DNA of 64,000 nucleotides from Persicaria tinctoria (GCA_037127255.1 JBANSL010000013.1:81784188-81848187), one strand, 5' to 3'; counted from the first letter of the stretch, positions 1-12,910 are shown. Notes: a model not told the origin generated them from the sequence alone. Made by a program: numbers and translations.

Positions 1-172
1 CACCCCGAGTTTGAAGGGGTTGTTAAGATAGATGTGAGTGAGGGTGTATGCTTTCATATGTGCACCTGAGTATAGGGTATCATATCTTACCTAACCAATT
101 GCTATGAGCTGTATATAAGGACAAGCTTCTGTAACAAATTCTCCAATGAAACAGAGATCATGGAATTGCCTC

Positions 173-176
<4 letters not shown>

Positions 177-204
<28 letters not shown>
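177..204. repeat. (CT)14 microsatellite
   Basis: An uninterrupted CT dinucleotide run of about 28 bp in otherwise AT-rich non-coding DNA. The reading frames that cross it only translate the repeat and are not genes. Confidence 0.95.
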
Positions 205-207
<3 letters not shown>

Positions 208-1132
208 GTTGTGTTCCCTTCCTCCCCTAGTTGATGATTTCTGTCCTTTATAACATAATTTATGTATTGTTTCATCATCCAAATTAATTATTCCATCTTG
301 TCAATCAACAAAAATCATAATAATATAACAAATTACTATAAAATAAAATAAAATATTTTCAATTTAATGTTCTGATTTGAACCAATTTATTATAAAATGT
401 GTAATGTACTAAGAAATAAATTATATGCTAATTTAATGTTTTAGAGTGAACCAATTAATCAGAAAATTAAAAAAAATCTATTTTAATTTGATTGGTTAAC
501 CCTATAATTATGGTGGGGATGACTCCTCATAAAAAATGCGTCTATTTTAATCATAATAATATAAAAAATTACTATCAAATAAAATGAAATATGTTTGATT
601 CGATGTTTTGATTTGAACAAATTTATTAGAAAATGTATCAAATAAATGTTGTTGCAAGTAATTAAGATGTATGCAGGTTTCGAAAACTAGTGAAAAAAAA
701 ATCGATCGAAAGGTTGTGGCATGGTATAAAATCGTTCTTAGAAGTCATTTTGCTCCGACTGTGGTGTGTAGAGACTATGTCTCTTTTGTGTATAATCCTT
801 AAGTTTCTTATTTGTTTTGATGTTTGGGTTGGGAGCTTTGGGTATGTTGTGTTGCAACCAGACTTTGGGCTCTGCGAGCCCAAATCTGAGAAGGCAACGT
901 CTGGCCCATTCCCTTTGCCTTATATGTGTTGCACTGTTGCTGAAGCTAGGGTTACGTCTCTGTTCTCTCATATTGGTTCTAGGGTTTCTCTCTCTCTCTC
1001 GCTCTGTCTCCTTGGCGAGCATTTGTGGTTTCCTTGCCTCCGGGTGAGGTGCCTTGACAGAGCCTCTTGATAGAGCTTCCGATCAATCCAAAGAGCATGA
1101 GACACTGAGATTTCATTGGAGAGCATTGATGC
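205..1132. repeat. non-coding stretch with an imperfect direct repeat
   Basis: No gene is visible. A segment at about 306-405 recurs at about 548-640 with roughly 85-90% identity by eye. It is AT-rich and reads AATCATAATAATATAA, then a TTACTAT-type core, then GATTTGAAC. This is an old local duplication. From about 830 to 1080 the DNA is less AT-rich and includes a short CT-rich stretch (990-1003), but the open frames there have no recognisable domain. Confidence 0.5.
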
Positions 1133-1140
1133 AAAACATC

Positions 1141-1578
1141 CAGGGGCGGAGGGATGGGAGGGGGGGGGGGGGCATGCGGTGGCTCAAGCCCCCCCGGAGA
1201 AAAATAGTTTTAGATATATAGGTAAAGAGCACAATTGAAATGCAACACACTTGGTAGCAAGCATGTAAGGGAAGGGGAATGGTCCAGGGTTCGATTCACC
1301 ATATGCCCCCCAATGTTCAATTTATTTTTAACCTCCTTTCTTAAACCCTTTTCGCCTCTTTTTTTTTAAAAAAAAAAAATTCATTTCCCCATTCATAAAA
1401 CCCTGCTATAATATGGTATGAACTTGGTGTATGAATTAAATTTGTGCTTTATGGTCTTTTATTTTTAGGATTATGGATAAGTTTATCACACAATCTAAGA
1501 AGCCATATATTACGATTTTTCATAAACTAGCGAAATTTTCTTGAGTTCCCCCTAGATATATTCCTGGCTCCGCCCCTG
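1141..1578. mobile_element. hAT-type MITE with perfect 8-bp TSD
   Basis: The 438-bp element begins CAGGGGCGGAG and ends with the inverted form CTCCGCCCCTG. It is flanked by the identical 8-bp duplication AAAACATC (1133-1140 and 1579-1586). The 8-bp TSD and CAGGGGCGGA tip are typical of plant hAT elements. There is no transposase, so it is non-autonomous. The left end carries a run of G (about 1159-1172) and the interior has a tRNA-like stretch at about 1250-1302 (see findings). Confidence 0.93.
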
Positions 1579-1586
1579 AAAACATC

Positions 1587-3408
1587 ATTGGATGTTTTGC
1601 TTATGCCCTTGTTGAATCTCTTCTGATTGTCTCCTTCAAACACATAAACACTTAGTTTCTCTTTGCCTTTCTCGTTCTTACCTTGCGTTTCTTGAGCGTT
1701 TCTGTTGAGACCTAATTTGTTTCATTCATTCTCGCATATATTGATATACATTGTTGATTATGTCGTCTATTGTTGCTTCGTTTGAGTTTTCATGGTGCAA
1801 ATAGGCTACCGGTGTCATGTATATAGAGAGGAAATTGCAAGAATTACATGACAGTTATATATATATATACGAGGAAAACGTACATGTTAACTTGAATTCG
1901 ATCAAGTCGTTAGAATAGAACGTACACCTTAAAAAATATATATATACATGACGTGGTAATTAAAGTTTTGAAAGTATGAAGTGATCTTATATACATTTTT
2001 AGCCAAGTATATATATCTAGCTAGTAGTAATGAATAAATTTCTCGTTATCACGGATTGATAATTAATTGTTATACATGAGAATTGGTTATTATATTTATA
2101 ATTCGGATTTTCTATCTTATGCCTCGATCAAGGGCATAACAAGCTCAATCGGAAAAGATAAAGACGTTTTGAATACACACAAGTTTTTACCTTCCTCTTC
2201 TCCTCTCAAAGACAAAGGTGTTCTGAATATATTTCTGATGGTTCCAAACCTCCATTAACAAGTGTACGCAATTGGAGGTGGCTGTGTATAGGTAGCCGAC
2301 TTGCACCGCGGTTGGAGTATAATCGCTTCTAAAGCATTAGTCCTGTTTTATATCACGCCATAGCTTTTCGGTTTTCATTGATTTCCAAGATTTTTTTCAC
2401 TGGATTAATTCGAGGTGTAAATCTTAATCGCAACAACAATATATTACATAACAATGTTTAATATATAATAACAGATGTATCAAAATTCAAACTCAAATAA
2501 ACCAAGAAATCATATCCCTCGTATTGAAATTCAATTCTCAAACAACAAATCCCCTGTACATAAAAAAAAATTGATTGCACAAATAGAAACATAAATAGAA
2601 GAAATTGATTGCACAAATAGAAGAAATTGATTGCACAGTTCTCATTTCACATCTTCCACAGATAAAACTTACATTTTGGAGCTGATATAGAAAATTTCAT
2701 AATCTGTCTTTGCATCAGAAATTTCTAATACAAAGACAGATTATATACATAAGAAACAGATTATTGGAGTTAGGCATATTTTTAAAAATAGGCCTAACTC
2801 CAATAAATTAAACGCAAAATACTGGAGTTAGGCCTTATGTATATATAATCTGTTTCTTATGTGTAAAATAGGCCTAACTCCAATAAATTAAACGCAAAAT
2901 ACACATAAGAAACCGATTATATATAACTAAGGACATAAGAAACAGATTGTATATAACTAAGGACCAACATGGATGTATATAAGTAATATAACTAAATAAA
3001 GTTTATTAAGCAAATGAAAAAGTTGATTATAATCTCAGAAAATTCCAAAGAGACAGATTTGTGAAAATGATTTCTGTATATCAGTCTTAATATAAATTGG
3101 ATTTTGCATCATCCAAAGAAAGAAAAGAACAAATTGGTTTTGTCTTTTTGGATCGATGAAGCAATCAACAGTATCAGGAGGGCCGTCGATATCGACGTGC
3201 AAGCTCAATAATTATTAATCGCTTCGTGTTTATTATAGTTACGGAATGACTAATTTTAGTACTCGTTTGGCTGAACAATGAAATGCCTTGATGAGAATTT
3301 AGGGTCCATTTGGTATAAGATTATATAAAGTAAATGAAATTAAAATTAATTTTGTATGAAAAATATATTATTGAGAAGTTTTGTGAGTTTAAATAAGAGA
3401 AAAAATGC
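1587..3408. other. intergenic, AT-rich; small direct/inverted repeats
   Basis: No gene is recognised. Between about 2755 and 2905 a roughly 37-bp unit containing AGGCCTAACTCCAATAAATT occurs twice in direct orientation (starting near 2787 and 2865). It is accompanied by inverted copies (TGGAGTTAGGC), so the region could fold into stem-loops. The longest frame (2067-2258, 63 codons) has no recognisable motif. From about 3300 the text resembles the edge of an old MITE (GGGTCCATTTGGTATAAG). Confidence 0.5.
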
Positions 3409-3555
3409 TTATTTTTATGGTAATTTGCAGAAATACCACTTTTTTGGTGTGGGTTTGCAAAAATACCACATTTTTGCAAAATTTGCAAGAATACCATATG
3501 TGGTATTCTTGCAAATAGGAGCGGCAATTGGTTTAGCCGGTTGCAGGTTGTACCA

Positions 3556-3658
<103 letters not shown>

Positions 3659-3973
3659 GGGAGTCATCGGCACCCACGCAAAGAGAACGACGGGGAAGGG
3701 ATGACGAGACCCGGAGGAGCCAAGATAACCCCCAACCCACCAACTCCTCACCGGCCAGAAACGAGGCCGAACCGGAGAATACCTACCAGATCTGGGAGAT
3801 GAGCACCGTCAGATCCGGAAAAGCACCCACCACATCCTCCCAAATCGGTCAGGGAACCGGCCGTAATTCAAGCCACGACTCCACTGGTTCCACCATGGCC
3901 GCCACCACAAGCGCAGAGCCCAATAGCGAGCAAAGGGAAGCGGGTCCGAGCCACCACTGCCCAGATCTGACCA

Positions 3974-4093
3974 GATCTGATCGGCGATGGGGTTGGAGGG
4001 GTCGGCCTCGCGGGTGCGCATCGCGAACGTCTTGCTCCCGACGAGGTCACGGCCGGTCAGGAGCTTGGCAGAGATCCCTAGCCAGCGCAGAGC
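3974..4093 (-). pseudogene. captured fragment of a plant DnaJ-family protein (N-terminal region)
   Basis: Read on the minus strand, this segment gives about 40 residues including ALRWLGISAKLLTGRDLVG and KTFAMRTREADP. This resembles the helical segment that precedes the J-domain in a class of plant DnaJ proteins (pattern: kLL..RDLvGsk.FA.rareadP). It is bounded by unrelated GC-rich text and has no J-domain or HPD motif, so it is a fragment. The call rests on remembered family pattern only. A profile search would confirm it. Confidence 0.55.
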
Positions 4094-4187
4094 GCCAGAG
4101 CCCACCTCCGGCCAGATCCAGGCCGAGACCGACCACCACACACCCCCTCCACCAAGCCCCCGGCGAACACCATCGGCAACCACTCAG

Positions 4188-4543
4188 AACCCTTCTCTAC
4201 AAAATGGAAACCCGTGTCACCCAATGTCAAACCCCATGTCACCCCATTTCGGAACCCTTCTCTACAAAATGGAAACCCGTGTCACCCAATGTTAAACCCC
4301 ATGTCACCCCATTTCGGAACCCTTCTCTACAAAATGGAAACCCGTGTCACCCAATGTCAAACCCCATGTCACCCCATTTCGGAACCCTTCTCTACAAAAT
4401 GGAAACCCGTGTCACCCAATGTCAAACCCCATGTCACCTCATTTCGGAACCCTTCTCTACAAAATGGAAACCCGTGTCACCCAATGTCAAACCCCATGTC
4501 ACCCCATTTCGGAACCCTTCTCTACAAAATGGAAACCAGGGAC
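4188..4543. repeat. 65-bp tandem repeat, about 5.4 copies
   Basis: Units start at 4188, 4253, 4318, 4383, 4448 and 4513 (partial), each with the text AACCCTTCTCTACAAAATGG. They differ by only one or two bases, so the expansion is recent. Because 65 is not a multiple of three, every unit is read in a different frame, which argues against a coding role. Confidence 0.95.
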
Positions 4544-4760
4544 GAAGAAGACGAACAGGGACGAAGAAAGATTTAGAGAGAGAGCAAGCGGCAGGTGAGA
4601 GAGAACAGGGACGAAGAAGACGAAGTAGAGAGCGAGAGAGCAAGCGGCGCCCACGCCTTCCACCGTCGCCGGCCTCACCCTGGGGCCGGCCTTCCACCCA
4701 CCACACCACCGCCGAGGAACAGCCATCTCGTTGCAGCGATCCGTCGAACCAGGAAGGCCG

Positions 4761-4920
4761 ACATTACTAGCCCCATCTCGCCTGGCTCACACCCAAGACC
4801 ACCCCCTATCAGCATGACAACCAACCTCGGACAAGCGGCGACATTACTAGCCCCATCTCGCCTGGCTCACACCCAAGACCACCCCCTATCATCCTGACAA
4901 CCAACCTCGGACAAGCGGCG
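4761..4920. repeat. 80-bp direct duplication
   Basis: The unit starting ACATTACTAGCCCCATCTCG at 4761 recurs at 4841 almost identically. It is a second, independent tandem duplication within the same MULE. Confidence 0.9.
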
Positions 4921-5324
4921 ACGGAGAAACCGCCCAGATCTGAGAAAAAGGCAAGAGCGAGGGAGATGAGAGAGAACAGCAACAACCCAGAGCGCCAGAG
5001 CCCACCTCTTCCACCGCCGGGCCGCCGCCACCGGCCTTCCACCGCCGCCGGCCTCGCCCTGGGGCCGGGCCGGACAGCCCCGGCGACGCCCACGAACCAC
5101 CACTACGAACCAAGGCACCCAAACGAGGGTTGCCAATGCCTGTAATTTAAATTTTTTTTGGGGGGCATAATAACCTAGAAGAGCAGGTTTGGGGGGAGGG
5201 TTTACCTTGGCATTTTTGCAAATTTTTGGAAAAAATGGTATTCTTGCAAATTTTCTCAAAAAGTGGTATTTTTGCAAACTTTTCCCAAAAAGTGGTATTT
5301 AGTGCTATTCCCTGTTATTTTTAT

Positions 5325-8071
5325 ATATATAAAGAATAAGATAAGAAGGGTACTACGGGGAGTATAAGAGATATTGTTACTCCTTGTTCAAATGAGTGAT
5401 TGAATTGAGGAAAATAAGACAAATTTTGTATGAAAAATTGAAAGACGGAGATAATGATTAAAATTTATAACAATATATATTTGAATTACAAATAGACTAC
5501 ATTCATCTCGTTTCCATTTATCTTTATAAATTTTATACGAAACGGGCCTTAGTCTATGTACACTATTAGGGGTATTATGTGAACGCGAGTTGCTGGAATT
5601 CAACTCGAATAACTCGGCTCGCACTCGTTCACATTCACAAAACAAGCCGAGATCGTATCGAGCTCAAGTAGCTCTTATAAACTCGGACAATTTTGCCCTT
5701 ATATGTTTCCCCATTTAGTCTTAGGGTTTCTTGGCCTCAATTAGTCGAGTCGTCCTCCTCCCTTCCGAAATCAGTCTTTCGCCTCCTCCACCCTCCTCTT
5801 GGCCTCGTCTCCGGTGGTCTCCACCTCCTCCACGGTTCCTCTTCAGACTTCACCGACTCCTCTTCATATACAAATATACTAAAACGTATATATAATATAC
5901 AAATATCGATCTACTAATCCAAATATAAACTTAGAAAGTCTCAGGGAAGGCATCCTTTTTTTTTAGGCAAGCAAAGTTATGACACCGACTTCTCGGTTTA
6001 CACCTCCGATATATAGAGACTAAAGATTTTTTGAGAAGGAATCTCCGAAGCCTCTAAGTGAAACACACTCCGCCAATTTTGAGATCGGGAGTTTATTGAT
6101 TCAAATTATATAGGAGTAAGCATGGCGAATTATTGTGAAGTAAAACCCAATCAGATTATGAAAGTAAATATTCTCGCTTTATTGCTACTGCACTCTTCAT
6201 GAGCAATTTTTCCCGCTACTTTTACAGAACTTTCTTCTTGTATCATCAAACCATCACACATTAAGACGTTCCGTGTTCTCGGATTCATGTTTGAGCTCTG
6301 ATCAAGGAGCACTACCAAAGTGTTTCAAAGAAGGGTTATATTGATATAGATCTACCTTTGGTCTGAGAATGAGTTTGGAAATCCACCGTAAAATTTTACT
6401 ATTTACACCACAAAATTGTTGAGGCACAAAAGAGTAGAGATTTTTCATATAAATAATAAATCTTTTGGGTGCAAATAGTATCATCTATATGAATATGAAT
6501 AACAAAAAAATTAAGGATTTTATAAACATGAATATTTGGTTCGTTAAATTATCAAATATATCATTTATGAACATCAATGATAAATTTCGCATTTGAAAAA
6601 CTAAATAACACAAAATATTTATTATACAAATACGAATATTTTTTTATTGGGAAAAGTTTGAGGTAGAAAATCTATCTAAGAGCATCTATCTTTATAAAAA
6701 AAAATTATAAGAGTTCTCTAATATCTATATTTATATAAATGTCAATTTCTCCAACAATATATACAAATTCCAACAATATATAATATGATTATTTGGGATT
6801 ACGAATATGATGTTGGGTAAAATTATTTAAAAAAAATTCAGTAATTTTTTGGAAGGAAACAGGTGGCACTCTCTGGTGGTAGTACCACGTGGCACCACCA
6901 TGGCAATCACAAATTCACAGTTCACAAGTTCACAACAGTCAACAGCCGTCCACATTTGATCACTTTCCTGTTATACATGTGACCCCTGACATGCTAGATA
7001 TTACTCCAAAACATTGTTATCAGAATCCCGATTCGAATCTTTAAAATCTTAAGATCCTACGATCCTACCTAGAGGCCCGATCCGGATCTATACATATAAT
7101 CTTTTTTTGTGTAGGATCTACAATAGGATCTTTAGAATCTTAATGGATCGATAGGATCTTACGATCTCACACGATCCCAAAGATCCTATTTTTATTAACA
7201 ATATGTATTTTTTAAACATTTATTTTGTTTTCTTGGTTGATTTTAGGGTGTTTGAATGTACACATTCATGTAAGGAGCGTGAAAAATAGCTTAAAGACAA
7301 TTGTTTTCAAGTTTTTTAACCAATATGATAATGTCTAAGGTCGTAAATGTAGATTTTGATGTCTTAAAATCAAAATATACTGTGTAATTAACATTTTTTC
7401 TATCATTCTAGAACTTTAAATTAAGCAACTTTGTTATATATATTTTTATTTTATTATTTAATTATATTTCGAGAATCTTACGATCCCCTAATGAGATCTT
7501 ACGATCCGATCCACATACCCTATTGTAATTTGATCCTAGGATCCCGATCCTAATAATCTTGCTCCGAAGACGATAGATCGTATGTAAACCGTTATTACGG
7601 TGTGATTTGTGAGTAAATATGAAGCGTCAAATTAAAAATATTAAATGAATGACATTAAAACTAACTTATGAATAATAACATTATTCATATAACATTATTC
7701 GTAAATATCATGTGGTCGATTATTCATATAATTTCTTTTCTCTTTTTACCAACTTGTTGTAGATAGGGGTGTCCCTCTCAAAAATAGAGAAAATCGCGAG
7801 GACTACTTTATAACTTGGTTTATTTGAAATCTGTGCTAAGAACCTCAATCACACGATGACTTTACAACTAGGTTCAACCTAAAAATCGTACTAAAAACTC
7901 CAGTTTTAAAATAATGCATGACTTTATAGTTCGGTCAAGCCTAAAAATCGTGCTAAAAAACTCATGTTTTAAAATTACATAGTGACTTTATAGCTCGGTT
8001 TTATTCAGAATCGGACTAAAATTTGTAACTTTATAGATCGGTTTTATTCATAACCGGGCTATAAAGCAAGG
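5325..8071. other. intergenic; GATC-rich old repeat and host repeat of the next element
   Basis: No gene is recognised. About 5570-5690 is rich in CTCGAG/GCTCGGCTC words like those of the hAT element at 15605. About 7010-7565 is packed with GATCC/GATCTTA words. It has weakly inverted ends (TTATCAGAATCCCGAT against ATCCCGATCCTAATAA) and is probably an ancient non-autonomous transposon. From about 7800 to 8060, degenerate units of the type GACTTTATAGCTCGGTT recur at uneven spacing. They belong to an older repeat into which the element at 8080 inserted. Confidence 0.45.
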
Positions 8072-8079
8072 GTACTGGG

Positions 8080-8889
8080 TAGACCTGTCAAACAGGTCGG
8101 GCGGGTCGGGTTTGGGTCGGATCGTCTCGGGTTCGGGTCCGTTCCGGGTCGGGTCATTTCGGGTTACGGGTCGTGAAATGCTCAACCCATACCCATATTT
8201 GACGGGTTCGGGTCGACCCAACGGGTCAATAGCGCTACTCATCCATAATTTTTTAAATGTCATTTACTATTTATACACATTATTTTAAAATGATAAAATT
8301 ATGTAAAATATCAATAAAAATTTATTACTTGTTATAATTTCATTCTTTTTGGTTTTTGAAGTATGAAATTATATATAATCTATAAATTGATATTTTATAT
8401 AATTATTATCATACTTAAAACCATACATAAATAGTAAACGACCTTTAAAAGTAAACCTATGGAGTATTTTTAATGGCTATTTACATATTTCATGAATCTA
8501 AAATCGTTATATTATCCTAATAACAGTTATATTATTGAAAAATAATAATTAATGTCGCTATAATAGTAATATGTAATTTTATATACATAACAAATTGTAA
8601 TGTTAAATTATAAAGTAAAGTTGATGATGAAAAATATAATATTCAATCCTAATTATTAATAATAATAAATTATAATATTAGGTTAAATTGTAATTTATTT
8701 ATGTTTTTATTATCTTAAAGCTTGACCCAACGGGTGACCCACGGGTCGACCCAACCCGACCCAGAAATTTGCGGGTTGAACGGGTTCGGGTTGCTTCGGG
8801 TTTCGGGTTGAAATATTTGCGCCAAAACCCACGTTTTACGGGTCGGGTCGGGTCGGGTCCTCGGGTCGGGTCACGTTTTGACAGGTCTA
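8080..8889. mobile_element. hAT-type non-autonomous element, CGGGT-rich ends
   Basis: The element starts TAGACCTGTCAAA and ends with the inverted TTTTGACAGGTCTA. It is flanked by the identical 8-bp duplication GTACTGGG (8072-8079, 8890-8897). Both subterminal regions are dense in GGGTCGGGTC-type words, while the centre is very AT-rich. No transposase is present. A diverged relative lies at 23839-24278. The flanking text on both sides (TTTATAGxTCGG, ATCGGTCATAAC) suggests it is nested in an older repeat spanning about 7766-8961. Confidence 0.9.
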
Positions 8890-8897
8890 GTACTGGG

Positions 8898-10009
8898 TTA
8901 AAAAAATCGGTCATAACAGGTTTTTACCGCAATTTTGGTTTTCATCGGAGCGCACCCTATATATATATGTTCAGATTCTAAATATTTGGATAATTAATTA
9001 ATTTTAGAAAATACTGCAAATTTAGAAAAAAATTCTTTATTTTTATGCTGGTTTTTCATTTTGAAAAATGAGATGGAAAATTTATTGAAATACAAAATAG
9101 TTAAAATTCTAAAATCTTTAAAATGAATAAACGGTTGGGACTTGGGAATGATTGGTTTTTTTTTGTTCGGGAGTAGAAATCCTTTAAATTCTTTACTTAT
9201 AAAAAATTAAAAAAATACTAATCATTAAAATGAAAAGATTTTAGACATAATTGCTAAAAGTAATCACGACACATAGACCATTTTGGCTTAATTTATTGGC
9301 TTGCCCAAATTTGTCTAATCATCAACGAGGGTGCACGTAGATTTGCCCAAAAAATTTATAAGGTAAGAATTTGATGATTTTTTAAAATGCAATTATATAT
9401 ATTTAGAGTTAAAGCTTTTTTCAATAACATAATAATGTATTTAAAATAACGTAAATTTAAAATAAAATATCTTATAAATTATGTGTTAATATATAACTAA
9501 ACTCACTATTAAATAAAATTTATAATTAGAGAAGATAATTAATTAATATAGTTTATAATATATTTTATTTTAAATTTATATTATTTTAACACAATATAAA
9601 TTATGGTAACAAATTTATACTTGCATTATATAAACACTCTCCAGTGTTGATCGACCGAGTCGCAAAACAGTAGGTAGTATATTAGTTGGTGATTAATTCA
9701 CGTAACTGATCGATTAGTTTAACAGTAATAATATTTATGACTTGAGATTCTACTTGATTTTCTTGGTGTAATTTAATCGATTAGAGTGATTGCCACAATT
9801 AAGCCAAGTACTTTTTGGACCCATCACATTTATTCATATTTTACAACCAGGATTTGATTAAGACATTTAAAAATTAATCACTTTTGTATATAGTATTATA
9901 GTATAATGAAGATGACTGATAATTACACACTTACAGTGGGTTGGAAAGGGGCCTCTTTTGTGTCATATATGTAGCTTTATGGTTAATTACATTATGTACA
10001 TTCCATATA
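8898..10009. other. intergenic, AT-rich
   Basis: No gene, domain or clear repeat boundary is visible. The sequence is AT-rich with homopolymer runs and short palindromic AT words. Confidence 0.5.
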
Positions 10010-10403
10010 TATATATATGAGAAAATTTGCGCCGAAGGTGCAAATTTTCGGCCAAATTAGCCAAATATACACGTTTGTGTAAAAATTGCAAAAGTATACA
10101 CCACTAATTTTACCCTAGCCGCTCACCTCCCCGTTCTTCTTCCCTCTCGCCTCACCTCGTTCTTCTGGAGATTGCATCGCCTCGTTCTTCTGGATCTAGC
10201 CTCGCTGGAGCTCTCCATCTCCTTATGGATCGAGATTTAGCATCTCCTCGGCCGATAGCGGACTCTTCAGCGACGAGGAGGAGCGATTCGGAGCGGAAAC
10301 GGCGAGGAGGAGCGATTCGGAGCGATTCAGAGGCGCGAGATCGTCGCGGCAATGGCCGGCGAAGGCGGACGGCGAGGAGGAGGAAGAGGAGTACGTGCCG
10401 GAC

Positions 10404-10576
10404 AGATCTGCAGGAGCTGTTGCGTTGCTTCTAGCCTCGCCGGAGATCGCCGACTATTTTCGAGTTCGAACTTGAATGTCCAGCACAAATCTCAGATCTG
10501 CAGGAGCTGTTGCGTTGCTTCTAGCCTCGCCGGAGAGAGATCTGCAGGAGCTGTTGCGTTGCTGTCTCGATCTTCC
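10404..10576. repeat. partial triplication inside Pack-MULE
   Basis: The text GATCTGCAGGAGCTGTTGCG recurs at about 10404, 10494 and 10539. The first two copies extend through GCTTCTAGCCTCGCCGGAG. This is local tandem amplification within the captured GC-rich block. Confidence 0.9.
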
Positions 10577-11131
10577 TTGAGGCCGCAGTTGAATGTCCAG
10601 CCATGTATGGAGAGTGAGCTCCATGGCCAGAAAGTGCATCCGGAAGGAGAGGATTCCGAATCCAGATCCCTCTAAACGTCCTTGCTGCAGTTCAATTGAG
10701 TTGCCACCTCTGGCCGGATCCACCGACTCCTCCCAAGGTTTTCTCAGTTCCTCTTTGTTCTTCTCATTACTGTCATAATTTGTGATGATTTCCCAAGGTT
10801 CTCTCAGTTCCTCTTTGTTTTTATTTATACAATTAGAATTTGTTATTGATTGTTTGTCATAATTTGTGATGATTGACTGGTGTTGCACTGGGAAATTTGG
10901 GTCAGCATTTGCTGGTGTTTATTTGCTGAATTGCTGGTGTTGCATAAATTATCCATTTATGTAACCATGTCAGTTTTTTAATAGGTCAATGAAAAATCTC
11001 ACTGGTCTACTAACTCTCATTTTGAATCAAGGAAAACTCTACAGGAATCTGAAAAGAACATTGATTCTCTGATGTCAGTTTTTTTGCCTGTTTAATTGAT
11101 TCTCTGATGATAAGAACATTGATATATACAC

Positions 11132-11233
11132 GAAGCTTATTATGACATGTTGGTAAAGTACAAGGAAGAGCTGACAAGGCCAATCCAAGATGCAATTGAA
11201 TTCATGCACAAGATTGAGTCTCAGCTACTGCAG
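11132..11233 (+). pseudogene. captured exon fragment of a class I KNOX homeobox gene
   Basis: The plus strand reads EAYYDMLVKYKEELTRP followed by IQDAIEFMHKIESQL. This matches the KNOX2 region of KNAT1/STM-type proteins (pattern: EaYcdMLvKYreELtRPiqEA.eFi.riEsQL). The reading ends at CTGCAG|GTGGGAG, a plausible splice donor. Only about 34 codons are present, without the ELK or homeodomain, so this is a transduplicated fragment and not a functional transcription factor. It lies on the opposite strand to the other captured fragments. Confidence 0.85.
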
Positions 11234-11517
11234 GTGGGAGCTCCGTCAGCGCTGACAACCGACTTTACGGACTCATCCTTGTTCCCAGCAGCTTCACTCC
11301 TTCACCAGCCATGTATGTATTCTCCAGTTTCTGTTCTTCTTGATGGTCAATTTGAGTTTTGGGCGTTTTTCCATTCCATTTTGCTTGGACAATTTACACA
11401 GTTGTGAAGTAATTTATCTTTTATATGTGCTGTTACTGTTCCATTTGAGGGTTTTTTGTTTGTTCAGTTTGATCTTTTGGGAGATTTTTACTGATGTGGG
11501 GCAGTTGTTTTGATTAC

Positions 11518-11586
11518 AGTACCAATAGGAATGGACAGAGCAACTCTTCCGGAGCCATCTGTCGGATTTGTGACGAACCGCCAGGT
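11518..11586 (+). other. exon-like island (unrecognised)
   Basis: A 3' splice-like GATTACAG precedes, and a CCAG|GTAGGT donor follows, a short open stretch. One of its frames contains CRICDEPP, a CxxC pair that could be the start of a zinc-binding motif. I do not recognise the source gene. It may be another captured exon of the Pack-MULE. Confidence 0.3.
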
Positions 11587-12079
11587 AGGTTCTTTGGACT
11601 AACCTGTCGGATCTGAATCTGTGTTTGCGTCAGCGCCGACCATGTCAGCGCTGGCATGGTCCGTTCTCCGACACCACGACGTGTTAGGAGACAGAAAAGT
11701 AGGAGCATCTCATCCTCACCTTTGTAGAAATCAAGGAGTCCTAGTGTTTCAGCATTGGAACAGAGGAATGCTCTTCTAAAGCAGAAAAAGGAAGAAGAAG
11801 AAAAGAAAGGAGTCCTAGTGTTTCAGTAGTTGATTTGACAAAGCATTTGCTTCTGTATCTGATTTGCATTTACACTTAGACGTGTGTAAACTTCTTAAAG
11901 CTCACACTTGATTGACATTATTTCCCAACCAAACTCTTTATTAATCAACCAAGGATACCAATTTATAGTTCGAAGCACAAGTGTATTTTTATGAATTTAG
12001 AAGCTGCGCAGCAAAGCATACATCCATGTTGAAGGACATCAAATCAGTGGCTGTACCAGCTTTATGTTGATAAGGGCAT

Positions 12080-12910
12080 TCCCGATGGCGTCAGCATTCC
12101 CGACGTCGGCGTCAGCATCCCTCAAACGGTGTCAGCACCCTTTAGACATGATATTCTTTGTTTCTCACTACCAAAAATAAAAGTAAAATATTTATTTGTT
12201 TCTTTTTTTTGTTAGAACATTCATTTGTTTCGTTGCTTTCCCCCTTTTATATTTTATATAAAATTTCTAATGTTATTTGATCTCCGTTGTCATCACCGTC
12301 GGCGTCAGCATCCTCGTAAATGGTGTCAGCACTACTGACATCAACATTCCCGACGTCGGCGTCAGCATCCATATAAACGTCGGGAATGCTGAGGCCGAGT
12401 ATGGGGATGCTAACGCTGACGGTGCTGACGTTGATGTTGCTGAAGTTGCTGACGCCGATGTAATCAATAATATATCAACCAATTACATGTTCTCCTATTA
12501 CAAATAAATACCCCATTACAAACACACTTGAGCACTGTAAAAGAATTAATAGCAAAAGCATGTCTTCCTCTCATTTGCATCAAGAATTAATAGCAAAAGC
12601 ATGTCTTCCTCTAATTTGCATCAAAATAGCAGTAAACAAACGGGAACTTCGACAATGCTGACGTCGAGGACTCCAACAATGCTGACGTCGAGGACTCCAA
12701 CGATGCTGACGCCGAGGATGCTAACAATGCTAACGTCGGGGATGCCAACAATGCTGACGCTGATGATGCTGACGTCTGGGACACCGATGGTGCTGATGCC
12801 AATGTCCGGAACGAGACTAATTAAAGTATCTGTGTCAGCGGAAAATGAAGCAGATGGGAAATTATGACCAAACAACTAGACTAAATAAAGTATTCGTGTC
12901 AGCAAAAAAA
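12080..12910. repeat. degenerate GTCAGC/GCTGAC repeat field
   Basis: Two stretches (about 12080-12450 and 12650-12850) consist of imperfect repeats of words such as GACGTCGGCGTCAGCATCC or AATGCTGACGTCGAGGA. The open frames over them (Thr/Met- or Ser/Ala-rich) are by-products. The same hexamer pair marks other places in this element (see findings). Confidence 0.7.

Noticed and set aside
690..1070. 126-codon plus-strand frame
   Set aside because: No domain, no promoter or splice support, and composition of a repeat-rich leader. An overlapping minus frame is equally open.
4188..4543. Possible CRISPR-like array
   Set aside because: Units are contiguous identical tandem repeats without unique spacers, and the DNA is plant nuclear.
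12273..12867. Several Ser/Thr/Ala/Met-rich frames
   Set aside because: Products of degenerate GTCAGC/GCTGAC repeats in the Pack-MULE.
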